Below are positions 1 to 8,246 of a DNA stretch of 64,000 bases, in pieces; position 1 is the first letter of the stretch, and every line of letters starts with the position of its first letter. This DNA is from Paraburkholderia rhizosphaerae. GTDB taxonomy: Bacteria > Pseudomonadota > Gammaproteobacteria > Burkholderiales > Burkholderiaceae. The translations under genes and the position numbers were made by a program. The stretch is taken from NCBI RefSeq assembly GCF_004366595.1, contig NZ_SORE01000012.1, forward strand, positions 1 to 64,000. Reading direction: 5' to 3'. The notes beneath the pieces were generated by a model. The model had not been told where the DNA came from and ran no database searches. It was given only the letters and a program-made list of their open reading frames with translations.

Positions 1-80
1 GCTATGACTGGCAGCCGGAGCCGGGCACGCCCGAAGCGCGGCTGCAAACCGACTTCCTCGTGCCGCGCGAATGGGTCTGA
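1..80 (+). CDS. hemF: Coproporphyrinogen III oxidase, aerobic (C-terminal end only)
   Basis: Only the last 25 codons are present, read in the frame beginning at base 3 and ending at TGA 78-80. The peptide YDWQPEPGTPEARLQTDFLV followed by PREWV matches the C-terminus usual for HemF, the oxygen-dependent enzyme that decarboxylates coproporphyrinogen III in cytosolic haem synthesis. The gene lies directly before nadD, the usual order in Burkholderia. The assignment is by recognition of this tail; the rest lies outside the window. Confidence 0.85.
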   Translation, partial: YDWQPEPGTPEARLQTDFLVPREWV

Positions 81-217
81 ATGAAACCGATGGCGTGCTG
101 GACCACCGCGCGGACCGACCTACGGACCGCGCCGCAAGCGCCGCACGGGCAAGCCGGCCGGCCGCCCCGATCACAGACGAATCCGCGCGCAATCCGGGCG
201 CCCACCCTGCCACGCTT

Positions 218-1039
218 ATGACTTCCGCTTTGTCGTCCGCCGCTGCGTCGTCTGGTTCGTTGACCGCTGTATCATCTGGTTTGCTTTCCGCTGCGTCCTC
301 AGCGTCGTCCGGCACGCGCTCCGTTTCACCGCGCGCGCGCCGCGTCGGCGTGCTCGGCGGCACATTCGACCCGATCCACAACGGCCACCTCGCGCTCGCA
401 CAACGCTTCGCGGACGTTCTGCAACTCACCGAGCTGATCCTGCTGCCGGCGGGGCAACCCTGGCAGAAGGCCGGCGTATCGGCGGCGCCGCATCGTCTTG
501 CGATGACCCGTGCCGCCGCCCGCGCGCTGAACCTGCCGCGCGTCGCGGTCACCGTCGCGACCGACGAAATCGAACATGACGGCCCAAGTTACACGGTCGA
601 TACGCTGCGGCGCTGGCGCGAGCGCGAAGGCGCCGACGCATCGCTGTCGCTGCTGATCGGCGCGGACCAGCTGGTGCGTCTCGACACGTGGCGCGACTGG
701 CAGCGCCTGTTCGACTATGCGCATATTTGCGCGGCAACCCGGCCAGGCTTCGATCCGGCGTCGGCGGCGCCCGCCGTGGCCGCAGCGATCGCCGCGCGCG
801 TCGCCAGCGCCGACGTGCTGCGCGCGACACCGGCAGGCCATTTGCTGATCGATACAACGCTAGCATTGGATGTGTCGGCGACCGACATCCGCGCGCAGGT
901 GCGGCAGCGGGTCGGAAACCCGGTCGAAAACAAGGTCGCCCCAAAGGGCTCAAGCACCCTGCCCGACACCCCGCTGGAAAGTCAGGTTCCCGCCGCGGTG
1001 TGGGACTATATTGTTCAACATCACCTCTACCAATCGTAA
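218..1039 (+). CDS. nadD: Nicotinate-nucleotide adenylyltransferase
   Basis: NadD joins ATP and nicotinate mononucleotide to give deamido-NAD in the cytosol, the penultimate step of NAD synthesis. The nucleotidyltransferase P-loop GGTFDPIHNGHL is at about residues 45-56, and the C-terminal VSATDIRAQV at about 218 is the ISxTxIR nucleotide-binding motif. I chose ATG 218. An in-frame ATG at 71 overlaps the hemF stop and would add 49 residues with no family resemblance. Even from 218 about 40 Ser/Ala-rich residues precede the conserved domain, so the true start could be a later GTG or TTG. The gene is followed 2 bases later by rsfS, so the two are probably co-transcribed and coupled. Confidence 0.9.
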   Translation: MTSALSSAAASSGSLTAVSSGLLSAASSASSGTRSVSPRARRVGVLGGTFDPIHNGHLALAQRFADVLQLTELILLPAGQPWQKAGVSAAPHRLAMTRAAARALNLPRVAVTVATDEIEHDGPSYTVDTLRRWREREGADASLSLLIGADQLVRLDTWRDWQRLFDYAHICAATRPGFDPASAAPAVAAAIAARVASADVLRATPAGHLLIDTTLALDVSATDIRAQVRQRVGNPVENKVAPKGSSTLPDTPLESQVPAAVWDYIVQHHLYQS

Positions 1040-1041
1040 AA

Positions 1042-1500
1042 ATGGATATACGCAAGCTGCAACGCACGATCGTCGACGCGCTCGAGGACGTCAAGGCACA
1101 AGATATCAAGGTGTTCAACACCAGCCACCTGACCGAGCTGTTCGACCGCGTGATCATCGCGAGCGGCACGTCGAACCGGCAGACGAAAGCGCTCGCATCC
1201 AGCGTGCGCGAAAAGGTGAAAGAGTCAGGCGGCGACATCATCAGCACCGAAGGCGAGGACATCGGCGAATGGGTACTGGTCGACTGCGGCGACGTGGTCG
1301 TGCATATCCTGCAGCCGGCGCTGCGCCAGTACTACAACCTCGAGGAAATCTGGGGTGACAAGCCGGTGCGCATCAAGCTCGCGAAATCGAGCCCGTTCGG
1401 ACCGTTCAGCGGCGCGCGTCCGAGCGAGCCGCTCGACGAGGACGAAGAAGACGAGGTGGTCGCGCGTCCTGCACGAAAAGCGCCGGCGCGCCGCCGCTGA
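1042..1500 (+). CDS. rsfS: Ribosome silencing factor RsfS
   Basis: This 152-residue protein is the RsfS/YbeB (DUF143) family member that binds ribosomal protein uL14 and blocks subunit joining when nutrients are scarce. The core runs from about residue 3 to 110 and includes the family signature FDRVIIASGTSNRQTKALA and the VLVDCGDVVVHI strand. The C-terminus carries an extension of about 35 residues that is first acidic (EPLDEDEEDE) and then basic (ARKAPARRR). It starts just after the nadD stop, the common nadD-rsfS-rlmH arrangement. Confidence 0.93.
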   Translation: MDIRKLQRTIVDALEDVKAQDIKVFNTSHLTELFDRVIIASGTSNRQTKALASSVREKVKESGGDIISTEGEDIGEWVLVDCGDVVVHILQPALRQYYNLEEIWGDKPVRIKLAKSSPFGPFSGARPSEPLDEDEEDEVVARPARKAPARRR

Positions 1501-1547
1501 TCGTCCGGCGCGCGCGGGCCAGTGCCGCGGCGCCTTCACCGCTTACC

Positions 1548-2018
1548 ATGAAACTGCACATTCTCGCCGTCGGCCACAAGATGCCTGACTGGATCGCCGC
1601 GGGCTTCGACGAGTACGCGAAGCGCATGCCGCCTGAGCTGCGGATCGAACTGCGCGAAATCAAACCGGAGCAGCGTTCGTCCGGCCGCCCCGCCGACAGC
1701 GTAATGGCCGCCGAACGGCAGCGCATCGAAGCGGCGTTGCCGAAAAACGCGCGCATCGTCGCGCTCGACGAGCGCGGCAAGGACTGGACCACGATGCAGC
1801 TCGCCGGCGCGCTGCCCGGCTGGCAGCAGGATGGCCGCGACGTCGCGTTCCTGATCGGCGGCGCGGACGGGCTCGATCCCCCGCTGAAAGCGCGTGCCGA
1901 TCTGCTGTTGCGGCTATCGAGCCTGACGCTGCCGCATGCGATGGTGCGCGTGCTGCTCGCCGAACAGCTGTATCGCGCATGGACGATTACGCAGAATCAC
2001 CCGTACCATCGCGCGTAA
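1548..2018 (+). CDS. rlmH: 23S rRNA (pseudouridine-1915 N3) methyltransferase
   Basis: RlmH methylates pseudouridine 1915 in helix 69 of 23S rRNA on assembled 70S ribosomes using SAM. The protein has 156 residues, the usual size. The SPOUT-knot signatures are visible: LIGGADGL at about residue 102 (SAM loop), and the C-terminal segment HAMVRVLLAEQLYRAWTI followed by NHPYHR. The conserved N-terminus MKLHILAVGHKMPDW fixes the start. It follows rsfS by 47 bases on the same strand. Confidence 0.95.
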   Translation: MKLHILAVGHKMPDWIAAGFDEYAKRMPPELRIELREIKPEQRSSGRPADSVMAAERQRIEAALPKNARIVALDERGKDWTTMQLAGALPGWQQDGRDVAFLIGGADGLDPPLKARADLLLRLSSLTLPHAMVRVLLAEQLYRAWTITQNHPYHRA

Positions 2019-2175
2019 GCATCGGCGGTCGGCGCCGCAACGCCGACGCTTGCGTCGTCATTCGCTTTCTTTGCCGACGATGTCCACCGGCCGCGACAGA
2101 CCGGCGGCGCATCTGTTGTAATGCGTTGCGATGGCGGCAAGTCGCGGCGATCCACACGGTGGTCGTTCAGGTCAC

Positions 2176-2233
2176 ATGGTTGACACCGCTGTTAAATCCC
2201 ATCGCTGGTCAATCCCGCTGCTAAATCCGTCTG
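2176..2233 (+). repeat. Imperfect 29-bp tandem duplication upstream of maf
   Basis: Two abutting 29-bp units (2176-2204 and 2205-2233) agree at 19 of 29 positions by my count. The strongest shared block is CCGCTG(T/C)TAAATCC. The first unit contains a perfect TTGACA at 2180-2185, but no -10 at normal spacing follows it. The duplication lies in the 269-base gap between rlmH and maf, 55 bases before the maf start. Confidence 0.6.
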
Positions 2234-2287
2234 TTATTCCCGCGGATACCCCGCTGATACCTCTTAACCGTTTGTCAGGATCCGTTC

Positions 2288-2917
2288 ATGCCGACGCCGT
2301 CTAACGTTTCGTATCCGTTCGTTTACCTCGCGTCGCAGAGCCCGCGCCGCCAGGAGTTGTTGCAGCAACTCGGCGTGCGCTACGAACTGCTGCTGCCGCG
2401 CGCGGACGAAGATGCCGAAGCGCTCGAAGCGGAACTGCCCGGCGAGCGCGCGCACGATTACGTGATGCGAGTGTGCGTGCTGAAAGCACAGGCCGCGCGC
2501 GAGCGCCTCGACGCAAGCGGCCGGCCAGCGGCGCCGATTCTGGTTGCCGACACAACCGTCACGATCGACGACGCGATCCTCGGCAAGCCACGCGACGCGA
2601 GCGATGCGCTCGAGATGCTCACACGCCTCGCCGGCCGCGATCACGAAGTGCTCACCGCGGTGGCCGTCGTCGATGCATCCGGTGTGCCGCTGCCCGCCGT
2701 CCTTTCGACATCGCGCGTGCGCTTCGCCGCTGCCACGACCGATGCGCTCACGCGCTATGTCGCAAGCAAAGAGCCGCTCGGCAAAGCCGGCGCCTATGGC
2801 GTGCAGGGGCGCGCGGCCGAGTTCATCGAACATATCGACGGGTCCTATTCGGGTATCATGGGTTTGCCGCTCTTTGAGACCGCTGCGCTACTGCGCGCGG
2901 CGCGCATCGACTTCTAG
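2288..2917 (+). CDS. maf: Maf-family nucleoside triphosphate pyrophosphatase (dTTP/UTP type likely)
   Basis: Maf proteins hydrolyse non-canonical or excess nucleoside triphosphates to monophosphates. The protein has 209 residues. Visible motifs are SQSPRRQELL near residue 14 (phosphate binding), ADTTVTIDDAILGKP near residue 87 (catalytic acid region), and GKAGAYGVQGRAAEFI near residue 160. The conserved A-Y-G-(I/V)-Q-G block suggests the YhdE-like dTTP/UTP-specific subgroup, but I cannot settle this by eye. The stop is 9 bases from the rng start, matching the conserved maf-rng pair. Confidence 0.93.
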   Translation: MPTPSNVSYPFVYLASQSPRRQELLQQLGVRYELLLPRADEDAEALEAELPGERAHDYVMRVCVLKAQAARERLDASGRPAAPILVADTTVTIDDAILGKPRDASDALEMLTRLAGRDHEVLTAVAVVDASGVPLPAVLSTSRVRFAAATTDALTRYVASKEPLGKAGAYGVQGRAAEFIEHIDGSYSGIMGLPLFETAALLRAARIDF

Positions 2918-2926
2918 AACAAAACC

Positions 2927-4408
2927 ATGAACGAAGAAATCCTGATCAACGTCACGCCGCAGGAGACGCGTGTTGCGTTGGTCCAGCAAGGTGCCGTACA
3001 GGAGCTTCATGTCGAACGCACGCTGTCGCGCGGGCGGGTCGGCAATGTCTATCTCGGCAAAGTCGTGCGCGTGCTACCGGGCATGCAGTCGGCGTTTATC
3101 GATATCGGTCTCGAACGCGCGGCGTTCCTGCATGTGGCCGATATCTGGCATCCGCGCATCGCCGGTCGCATTGCGGGCGATACGCAGCAAAGCGCGCCGC
3201 ATCAGCCGATCGAAAAAATCGTGTTCGAAGGCCAGACGCTGATGGTGCAGGTGGTCAAGGATCCGATCGGCACGAAGGGCGCGCGCCTGTCGACGCAAGT
3301 CAGCATCGCCGGGCGCACGCTCGTCTATTTGCCGCAGGAACCGCATATCGGCATCTCGCAGAAAATCGAGAGCGAAGCCGAACGCGAAGCGATCCGCGCG
3401 CGGCTCACGTCGGTGCTGCCGGTCGACGAGAAAGGCGGCTATATCGTGCGAACCATCGCCGAAGACGCGACCAGCGAAGAACTCGCGGGCGACGTTGCGT
3501 ATTTGCGCAAGACGTGGGCCACCATTCAATCGCAGTCGCAGCGCTTGCCCCCGACCAGCCTGCTGTATCAGGACCTGAACCTCGCGCAGCGCGTGCTGCG
3601 CGATTTCGTCAACGACGACACCACGCGCATTCAGGTCGATTCGCGCGAAACGTTCCAGATGCTGTCGGAGTTCGCGACAGAGTTTACGCCGGCGGTGCTC
3701 GCGAAGTTGCATCACTACCCAGGCGAGCGGCCGCTGTTCGACCTGTACAACATCGAGACGGAAATTCAGCGTGCGTTGTCGCGGCGCGTCGACCTGAAAT
3801 CGGGCGGCTATCTGGTGATCGACCAGACCGAGGCGATGACGACGATCGACGTGAATACCGGCGGCTACGTGGGCGCGCGCAACTTCGACGATACGATCTT
3901 CAAGACCAACCTCGAAGCCGCGCATACGATCGCGCGTCAATTGCGGCTGCGCAATCTGGGCGGCGTGATCATTATCGATTTCATCGATATGGAGAACATC
4001 GAGCATCGCGACCAGGTGCTGTCGGAACTGAAGAAGGCACTGTCACGCGATCGCACGCGCGTGACCGTGAACGGCTTTTCGCAGTTGGGGCTAGTCGAGA
4101 TGACCCGCAAGCGCACGCGCGAGTCGCTTGCGCATGTGTTGTGCGAGCCTTGCCCGGTGTGTCAGGGCAAAGGTCAGGTGAAAACCGCGCGTACCGTTTG
4201 CTATGACGTGCTGCGTGAAATTTTGCGCGAGTCGCGTCAGTTCAACCCTCGCGAGTTCCGGGTCGTCGCGTCGCAGCAGGTGATCGATCTGTTTCTCGAA
4301 GAAGAGTCGCAGCATCTCGCGATGCTGATCGATTTCATCGGCAAACCGGTGTCGTTGCAGGTGGAGTCGAATCTGAGCCAGGAGCAGTACGACATCGTGC
4401 TGATGTAG
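2927..4408 (+). CDS. rng: Ribonuclease G
   Basis: RNase G is the short homologue of RNase E that matures the 5' end of 16S rRNA and cleaves some mRNAs. The protein has 493 residues, normal for RNase G, and lacks the RNase E scaffold tail. An S1 domain is near residues 35-130 (GNVYLGKVVRVLPGMQSAFI). The two metal-ligand aspartates sit in IDVNTGGYVGARN and IIIDFIDME. The zinc-link cysteines are in CEPCPVCQGKG at about residue 406. It is translated 9 bases after maf. Confidence 0.96.
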   Translation: MNEEILINVTPQETRVALVQQGAVQELHVERTLSRGRVGNVYLGKVVRVLPGMQSAFIDIGLERAAFLHVADIWHPRIAGRIAGDTQQSAPHQPIEKIVFEGQTLMVQVVKDPIGTKGARLSTQVSIAGRTLVYLPQEPHIGISQKIESEAEREAIRARLTSVLPVDEKGGYIVRTIAEDATSEELAGDVAYLRKTWATIQSQSQRLPPTSLLYQDLNLAQRVLRDFVNDDTTRIQVDSRETFQMLSEFATEFTPAVLAKLHHYPGERPLFDLYNIETEIQRALSRRVDLKSGGYLVIDQTEAMTTIDVNTGGYVGARNFDDTIFKTNLEAAHTIARQLRLRNLGGVIIIDFIDMENIEHRDQVLSELKKALSRDRTRVTVNGFSQLGLVEMTRKRTRESLAHVLCEPCPVCQGKGQVKTARTVCYDVLREILRESRQFNPREFRVVASQQVIDLFLEEESQHLAMLIDFIGKPVSLQVESNLSQEQYDIVLM

Positions 4409-4564
4409 GTTGCATCGCGGGATGCGCGGCGTTGCTGCGTCACCGTTACCGCGTAACCGGGTCAGCGCGCGGGGCAGCAGCGCGAATCGCAAGCGAGTCG
4501 GTTTTTGCGCATGGCACGCGGTTTGCTTTATCGGCATACCACACTGCTCGCCTGACACAACATC

Positions 4565-4762
4565 ATGCATTCCGACCGCATCGAACTGGCCGATGACTCC
4601 ACGGCCGAAACGCCGGGCTTCGGCACGCGCTTCACGTCATACGCGGCGCCCGCCGGCCGCACCGACGCGTCGCCTGAGCCGACGCCGATCGGTTTTCTCA
4701 CGCTTGGCATCGCATGGCTGTTCGGACTCGAAGCGCTGCTCGCCGACGAGCATCGCCGCTAA
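4565..4762 (+). CDS. Small hypothetical protein (65 aa)
   Basis: I do not recognise this gene. The reading frame gives a 65-residue acidic protein with a polar N-terminal half and a short hydrophobic stretch near residues 42-56 (PIGFLTLGIAWLFGLEALLA), which could be a single membrane segment. No convincing Shine-Dalgarno sequence precedes the ATG, and there is no overlap with a better candidate. It sits between rng and another small membrane-protein gene. It may be spurious. Confidence 0.4.
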   Translation: MHSDRIELADDSTAETPGFGTRFTSYAAPAGRTDASPEPTPIGFLTLGIAWLFGLEALLADEHRR

Positions 4763-4780
4763 CCCGACACCAGGAAGATT

Positions 4781-4815
4781 TGTTACATTCGTTGTAGATG
4801 TTACAAGACGTAACA
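4781..4815. promoter_or_regulatory. TGTTAC/GTAACA repeat cluster, operator-like
   Basis: TGTTAC occurs at 4781-4786 and again at 4799-4804. The second copy forms an inverted repeat with GTAACA at 4810-4815 across a 5-base spacer. The two direct copies are 18 bases apart. The cluster stands out as AT-rich in GC-rich surroundings and lies about 95 bases before the small membrane gene at 4911. I cannot name the regulator. Confidence 0.4.
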
Positions 4816-4910
4816 TAAGACGATCCGATCCCGAAACCCGTCACCGTGCGCGCGGGCTGTGCGAATCACCTAGACTTTTTGTACGAGGTCGAAACGAAAC
4901 GGAGGCTGCC

Positions 4911-5072
4911 ATGGCTGAGTCAATGGTAAGCGTCGTGATAGCAGTAGCGCTGATCGCTTTCGCGGCCATTCTTGTTGTTCATCATCAATTCAGGCGCGAC
5001 TCGTATCGCGGCAGAGCGCCGGGACACTTCGAGCGCCGACATCTGTGGGAACGGGTGCGGCATCGGCATTAG
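4911..5072 (+). CDS. Small single-pass membrane protein (53 aa)
   Basis: The frame MAESMVSVVIAVALIAFAAI encodes an N-terminal hydrophobic helix (about residues 5-24) followed by a basic tail rich in His and Arg (HHQFRRDSYRGR, ending RVRHRH). A strong GGAGG lies 6 bases before the ATG, which supports translation. The positive C-terminal tail suggests an N-out, C-in inner-membrane topology. I do not recognise a family. It overlaps the upstream region of the next gene by frame but not by its chosen start. Confidence 0.6.
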   Translation: MAESMVSVVIAVALIAFAAILVVHHQFRRDSYRGRAPGHFERRHLWERVRHRH

Positions 5073-5194
5073 CGAGTCCGCACACCAGCACGAGCGACAC
5101 GGCAGCCGCATCCGCGACCGGCCCGTTTGACGATGCTCAAAACGATGCGGCTTACCGCGCCGTACGCGCGGCATCGGCAGAAAACGAGGCCACC

Positions 5195-5506
5195 ATGTCC
5201 GACGATCAAGTCCGCTGGGAATCGGTCGACTATGAAGGGTTCGAGATTCACGTGTCGACGCGTCCAAAGGAACTCGTGCGACCGGGCGACACGTCACCCG
5301 CGCGCTACACCTATATCGGTTACGTATGTCATCCCGGTGCGAACCCCGCGCTGCCAGGCCATACGGTACCGTTTCACGCCGACGGTGAAGACGTGTTCGC
5401 GACACCGCGCGACGCGCACGACGAGGCGGTTCAGGTCGGCCGCAGCGTCGTCGACGGCACGCATCCGGATCTGTCGGTGTTATCGCTCGTGACGAGCGGC
5501 GTTTGA
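5195..5506 (+). CDS. Conserved hypothetical protein (103 aa)
   Basis: The start MSDDQVRWESVDYEGFEI is preceded by a purine-rich GAGG. The product is a soluble, acidic 103-residue protein with no membrane segment. Aromatic and His-containing motifs (RYTYIGYVCHPGANP, HTVPFHADGEDVF) suggest a compact beta-rich fold, but I recognise no catalytic pattern. The frame stays open upstream to 5045, so 50 more Ser/Ala-rich residues are possible; the codon pattern and the ribosome site favour 5195. Function unknown. Confidence 0.6.
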   Translation: MSDDQVRWESVDYEGFEIHVSTRPKELVRPGDTSPARYTYIGYVCHPGANPALPGHTVPFHADGEDVFATPRDAHDEAVQVGRSVVDGTHPDLSVLSLVTSGV

Positions 5507-5552
5507 CAGGTGACGGCGACGCGCAACTGGCGACGCTGGTCACGCGACTGGG

Positions 5553-6860
5553 TCACGCGCGACGTCGGCCCGCCGCGTCGAGGTTCGCCGATAGCATCCG
5601 CGCAAGCGTCAGCATCCGGCGGTTCGCGTGGTTCGGCGCGAACGTGTCCGCCTTGGCCAGCCCGTTAGTGATCAACGATTTGCGCAAGGCACGGTCGGTC
5701 AGAAGACGCTGCATCTCGTGCGCAAGCGCATGCGCATCGCCCGCCGGCACCAGCAAACCGGCGCGGCCGCCATCGAGCAGATCGCGAGGTCCAGTCGGGC
5801 AATCGGTTGACAGCACAGGTGTGCCGATGGCCATCGCTTCGCGCAACACCATCGGCAATCCTTCGTAGCGGCTGCTCAACACCAGCATCTCCGCGTGCCG
5901 GACATAGGGGAACGGGTTCGCACGAAATCCCATGAAATGCACGTGCGCGGTGATGCCGAGTTCCGTCGCGAGCCGTTCAAGCAGCGGGCGGTCCGGACCT
6001 TCGCCGATCAGCACGAGATCGGGTGCCACCCGGGCGCACTCGCGAAGCAGCGCATACGCGCGCAGCAGCGTCGCGTGATCTTTCTGCCCCTCATCGAGAC
6101 GCGCGACCGAGGCGATATACGACGCCGCCGGCCGGTCGTCGATCGGCGCGCGCGCTTCGCGGCGGATCGCATCGACGTCGATCACGTTCGGCAATTCCAT
6201 GATCCGCAACGGGTGCGCGCTAAATAACTGGCGCGCTTCGCGCTCCATATCGGGCGTCAGCACGGCGATTGCCGAGTATCGGCGGAACTGGCTGATGCGC
6301 CGCTCGATATAACGCGGGCTCTTCCTCGAGAGCCGCGTCGCCAGACTGAAATGGCTCACGCCGAACCACGGCACGCCGCCGTGCCCCGCGAGGTGCCGCA
6401 ACGAGAAATCGAAATCGCAAATTACATCGTGCTCGCGCACTAACTCCCGAAAACGGCGCGCGGCAAGCGGCCTGACCGCACCGTATTTGACCACCTTGTG
6501 CACGAGCTTTTCCGCGGCGCCCATCTTGCGGCGCCGCGCGATGTTATGCAGCGCATGCATCCATTTCGACCGCGCGAGCACATGCACCTGGACATCGGGC
6601 GGAATCGATCTGGCGAGCCAGAACGCGAGGTCGTCAGTAGGGTAGCCGACCGACACGCTCGGCGTGAAGAGCCGCCGGTCAAGAACGTTGAGCCACGACA
6701 GCAACGATGTTTCCGTGCCGCCCTTGCCGAAATCGTTGATATGAAAAAGGATACGAACCGGACGCGCGGGCGCGTCTTCTACACTATCGGCGCCACCTTG
6801 CCCGTGCGTTCCGAGCGGCGCGCCGTCATGTCGCGTACCGCGTACGTTGTCGTCGGTCAT
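5553..6860 (-). CDS. GT4-family glycosyltransferase
   Basis: This 435-residue retaining glycosyltransferase of the GT-B fold is probably involved in LPS core or surface-polysaccharide assembly at the cytoplasmic face. The N-terminal domain begins RILFHINDFGKGGTETSLL near residue 35, with the glycine-rich acceptor loop. The C-terminal donor-binding domain carries SSRYEGLPMVLREAMAIGTP, the EX7E signature, followed by DCPTGPRDLL. The first 30 residues are polar and not conserved, so the start could be later. It is the last gene of the - strand cluster below the O-antigen ligase homologue. Donor and acceptor sugars cannot be deduced. Confidence 0.88.
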   Translation of the reverse strand: MTDDNVRGTRHDGAPLGTHGQGGADSVEDAPARPVRILFHINDFGKGGTETSLLSWLNVLDRRLFTPSVSVGYPTDDLAFWLARSIPPDVQVHVLARSKWMHALHNIARRRKMGAAEKLVHKVVKYGAVRPLAARRFRELVREHDVICDFDFSLRHLAGHGGVPWFGVSHFSLATRLSRKSPRYIERRISQFRRYSAIAVLTPDMEREARQLFSAHPLRIMELPNVIDVDAIRREARAPIDDRPAASYIASVARLDEGQKDHATLLRAYALLRECARVAPDLVLIGEGPDRPLLERLATELGITAHVHFMGFRANPFPYVRHAEMLVLSSRYEGLPMVLREAMAIGTPVLSTDCPTGPRDLLDGGRAGLLVPAGDAHALAHEMQRLLTDRALRKSLITNGLAKADTFAPNHANRRMLTLARMLSANLDAAGRRRA

Positions 6861-6923
6861 CTCGTTTTCAGCTCATTCCCGTGCATGCCACTCAGTGTCC
6901 GTGCGGCCGGCCCGTGAACCGGC

Positions 6924-8246
6924 TCAGCCGACGTCGCGCGACATGCGCGGCGTTGGCATCCGTGCGTCGCGCCGTCGTTCGCCACTGCCAAGCATCAGGC
7001 CAGCGAACGACCAGAACGCGAGCATGGTCGTTTGCCACATGAAATCATCCGTGAAATTTTTCGCAATCATACCAACGACAAGCGCAATTCCTGCGGTGCA
7101 TAACCACAGGTTGATCTGTCGCAATCGCCAGAACCGCCCGACGAGCGCCGCGAGCAACGCGATCTGCAGCGCGACCCCGATCACGCCGGTTTGAAGCCAT
7201 GTGTTGAGGAACAGGTTGTGCGCGTGCGTCAACGCAACCGGTTCGAGCTTCAGCAGCGCGTCAGGCATCACGCTGTGGTACGCGAGACCGGGCAACGGCT
7301 TACCGAAACCGATGCCGAACCATGCGTGAGACTCCGCCGCCGACGTATAAAACGCCCACAGGCGCGGGCGCGTATCGCCGGCCATCGTATCGTCGATACC
7401 GGACAATGCGCGCGGCAGAAAGATCGCGTGGCCATCGATCTGCAGCGCGCTGCGCGGCGGCGCCTGCACCGCCGCTTCGCCGATCCTCATCCGCGAACTG
7501 AGTTCGAGCGTGCCGAGCCCCGCGACCGCGATGATCGCGATCGATATCGCAGCTAGCACCAGATGCCGCCGATAGAGCGGATACAGTGCGATCAGCAACG
7601 TCACCGCGACCGCGGGCCAGAAAAACCGGTTGAGCGTCGCAAGACCGATGAACAGGCACATCGCGATGCCGGTCGCGCCTGCCAGTCGCCAGCGCGGCTG
7701 CGTCAGCAGCTGGCCGGTGAAGAGTGTCAGCGCGAAGATCGCGAGCGTGCTCGTATGGCCGACACGCGCGTAATAGTGCAGCGTAAACGTCTCGGCGGTC
7801 GGTGGCTGCAGATGCCCCCAGTTGATCACGCTTGTCACGACGAGCGCCGCGCATGCAAGCCACGTGAACAATACGAGGCGCTCGGGACGCGCACTCTTCG
7901 TACCCAGCAGCCAGAACGCCCAGAACGCGACGAGCGGGTAAAACACTTCGTCGAACCACGCATGCAGCGAGACGGACGGCGCAAACGACCAGCCGATCGA
8001 CGCCAGCGTCCAGATAGCCCACGCGGCGATCGGCAGCGCAAGCGGCCACTTCGGGCGCCGGGCCTGGTACATGCCGTTGGCACCGCGCGCGCGCCACGCG
8101 GACCACGCGGCCGCGAGTGTACCGATCGCAAGCAGTGCAAGCGCGATATACACGATCGCCGTCATGTGCGCGAACATCACGACGAACAGAAGAACCGGAC
8201 ACGCGATCCAGAGTGCACGCTCGATACGCGCCGCGGCAACGCTCAT
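6924..8246 (-). CDS. O-antigen ligase / Wzy-family membrane protein (WaaL-like)
   Basis: The product is a 440-residue polytopic inner-membrane protein of the Wzy_C/O-antigen ligase superfamily, expected to transfer undecaprenyl-linked O-antigen to lipid A-core in the periplasm. It has about ten to twelve hydrophobic segments. The large periplasmic loop contains GIGFGKPLPG and then HAHNLFLNTWLQTGVIGV near residue 338, the conserved His-Asn segment of the family. The ATG at 8246 overlaps the TGA of the upstream heptosyltransferase (ATGA), so translation is coupled. A longer frame to 8333 is open but would sit inside that gene. A polymerase role is the alternative. Confidence 0.85.
   Translation of the reverse strand: MSVAAARIERALWIACPVLLFVVMFAHMTAIVYIALALLAIGTLAAAWSAWRARGANGMYQARRPKWPLALPIAAWAIWTLASIGWSFAPSVSLHAWFDEVFYPLVAFWAFWLLGTKSARPERLVLFTWLACAALVVTSVINWGHLQPPTAETFTLHYYARVGHTSTLAIFALTLFTGQLLTQPRWRLAGATGIAMCLFIGLATLNRFFWPAVAVTLLIALYPLYRRHLVLAAISIAIIAVAGLGTLELSSRMRIGEAAVQAPPRSALQIDGHAIFLPRALSGIDDTMAGDTRPRLWAFYTSAAESHAWFGIGFGKPLPGLAYHSVMPDALLKLEPVALTHAHNLFLNTWLQTGVIGVALQIALLAALVGRFWRLRQINLWLCTAGIALVVGMIAKNFTDDFMWQTTMLAFWSFAGLMLGSGERRRDARMPTPRMSRDVG

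Noticed and set aside
2180..2185. Perfect TTGACA taken as the maf promoter -35
   Set aside because: No -10-like hexamer lies 16-18 bases downstream, so I list only the surrounding duplication.
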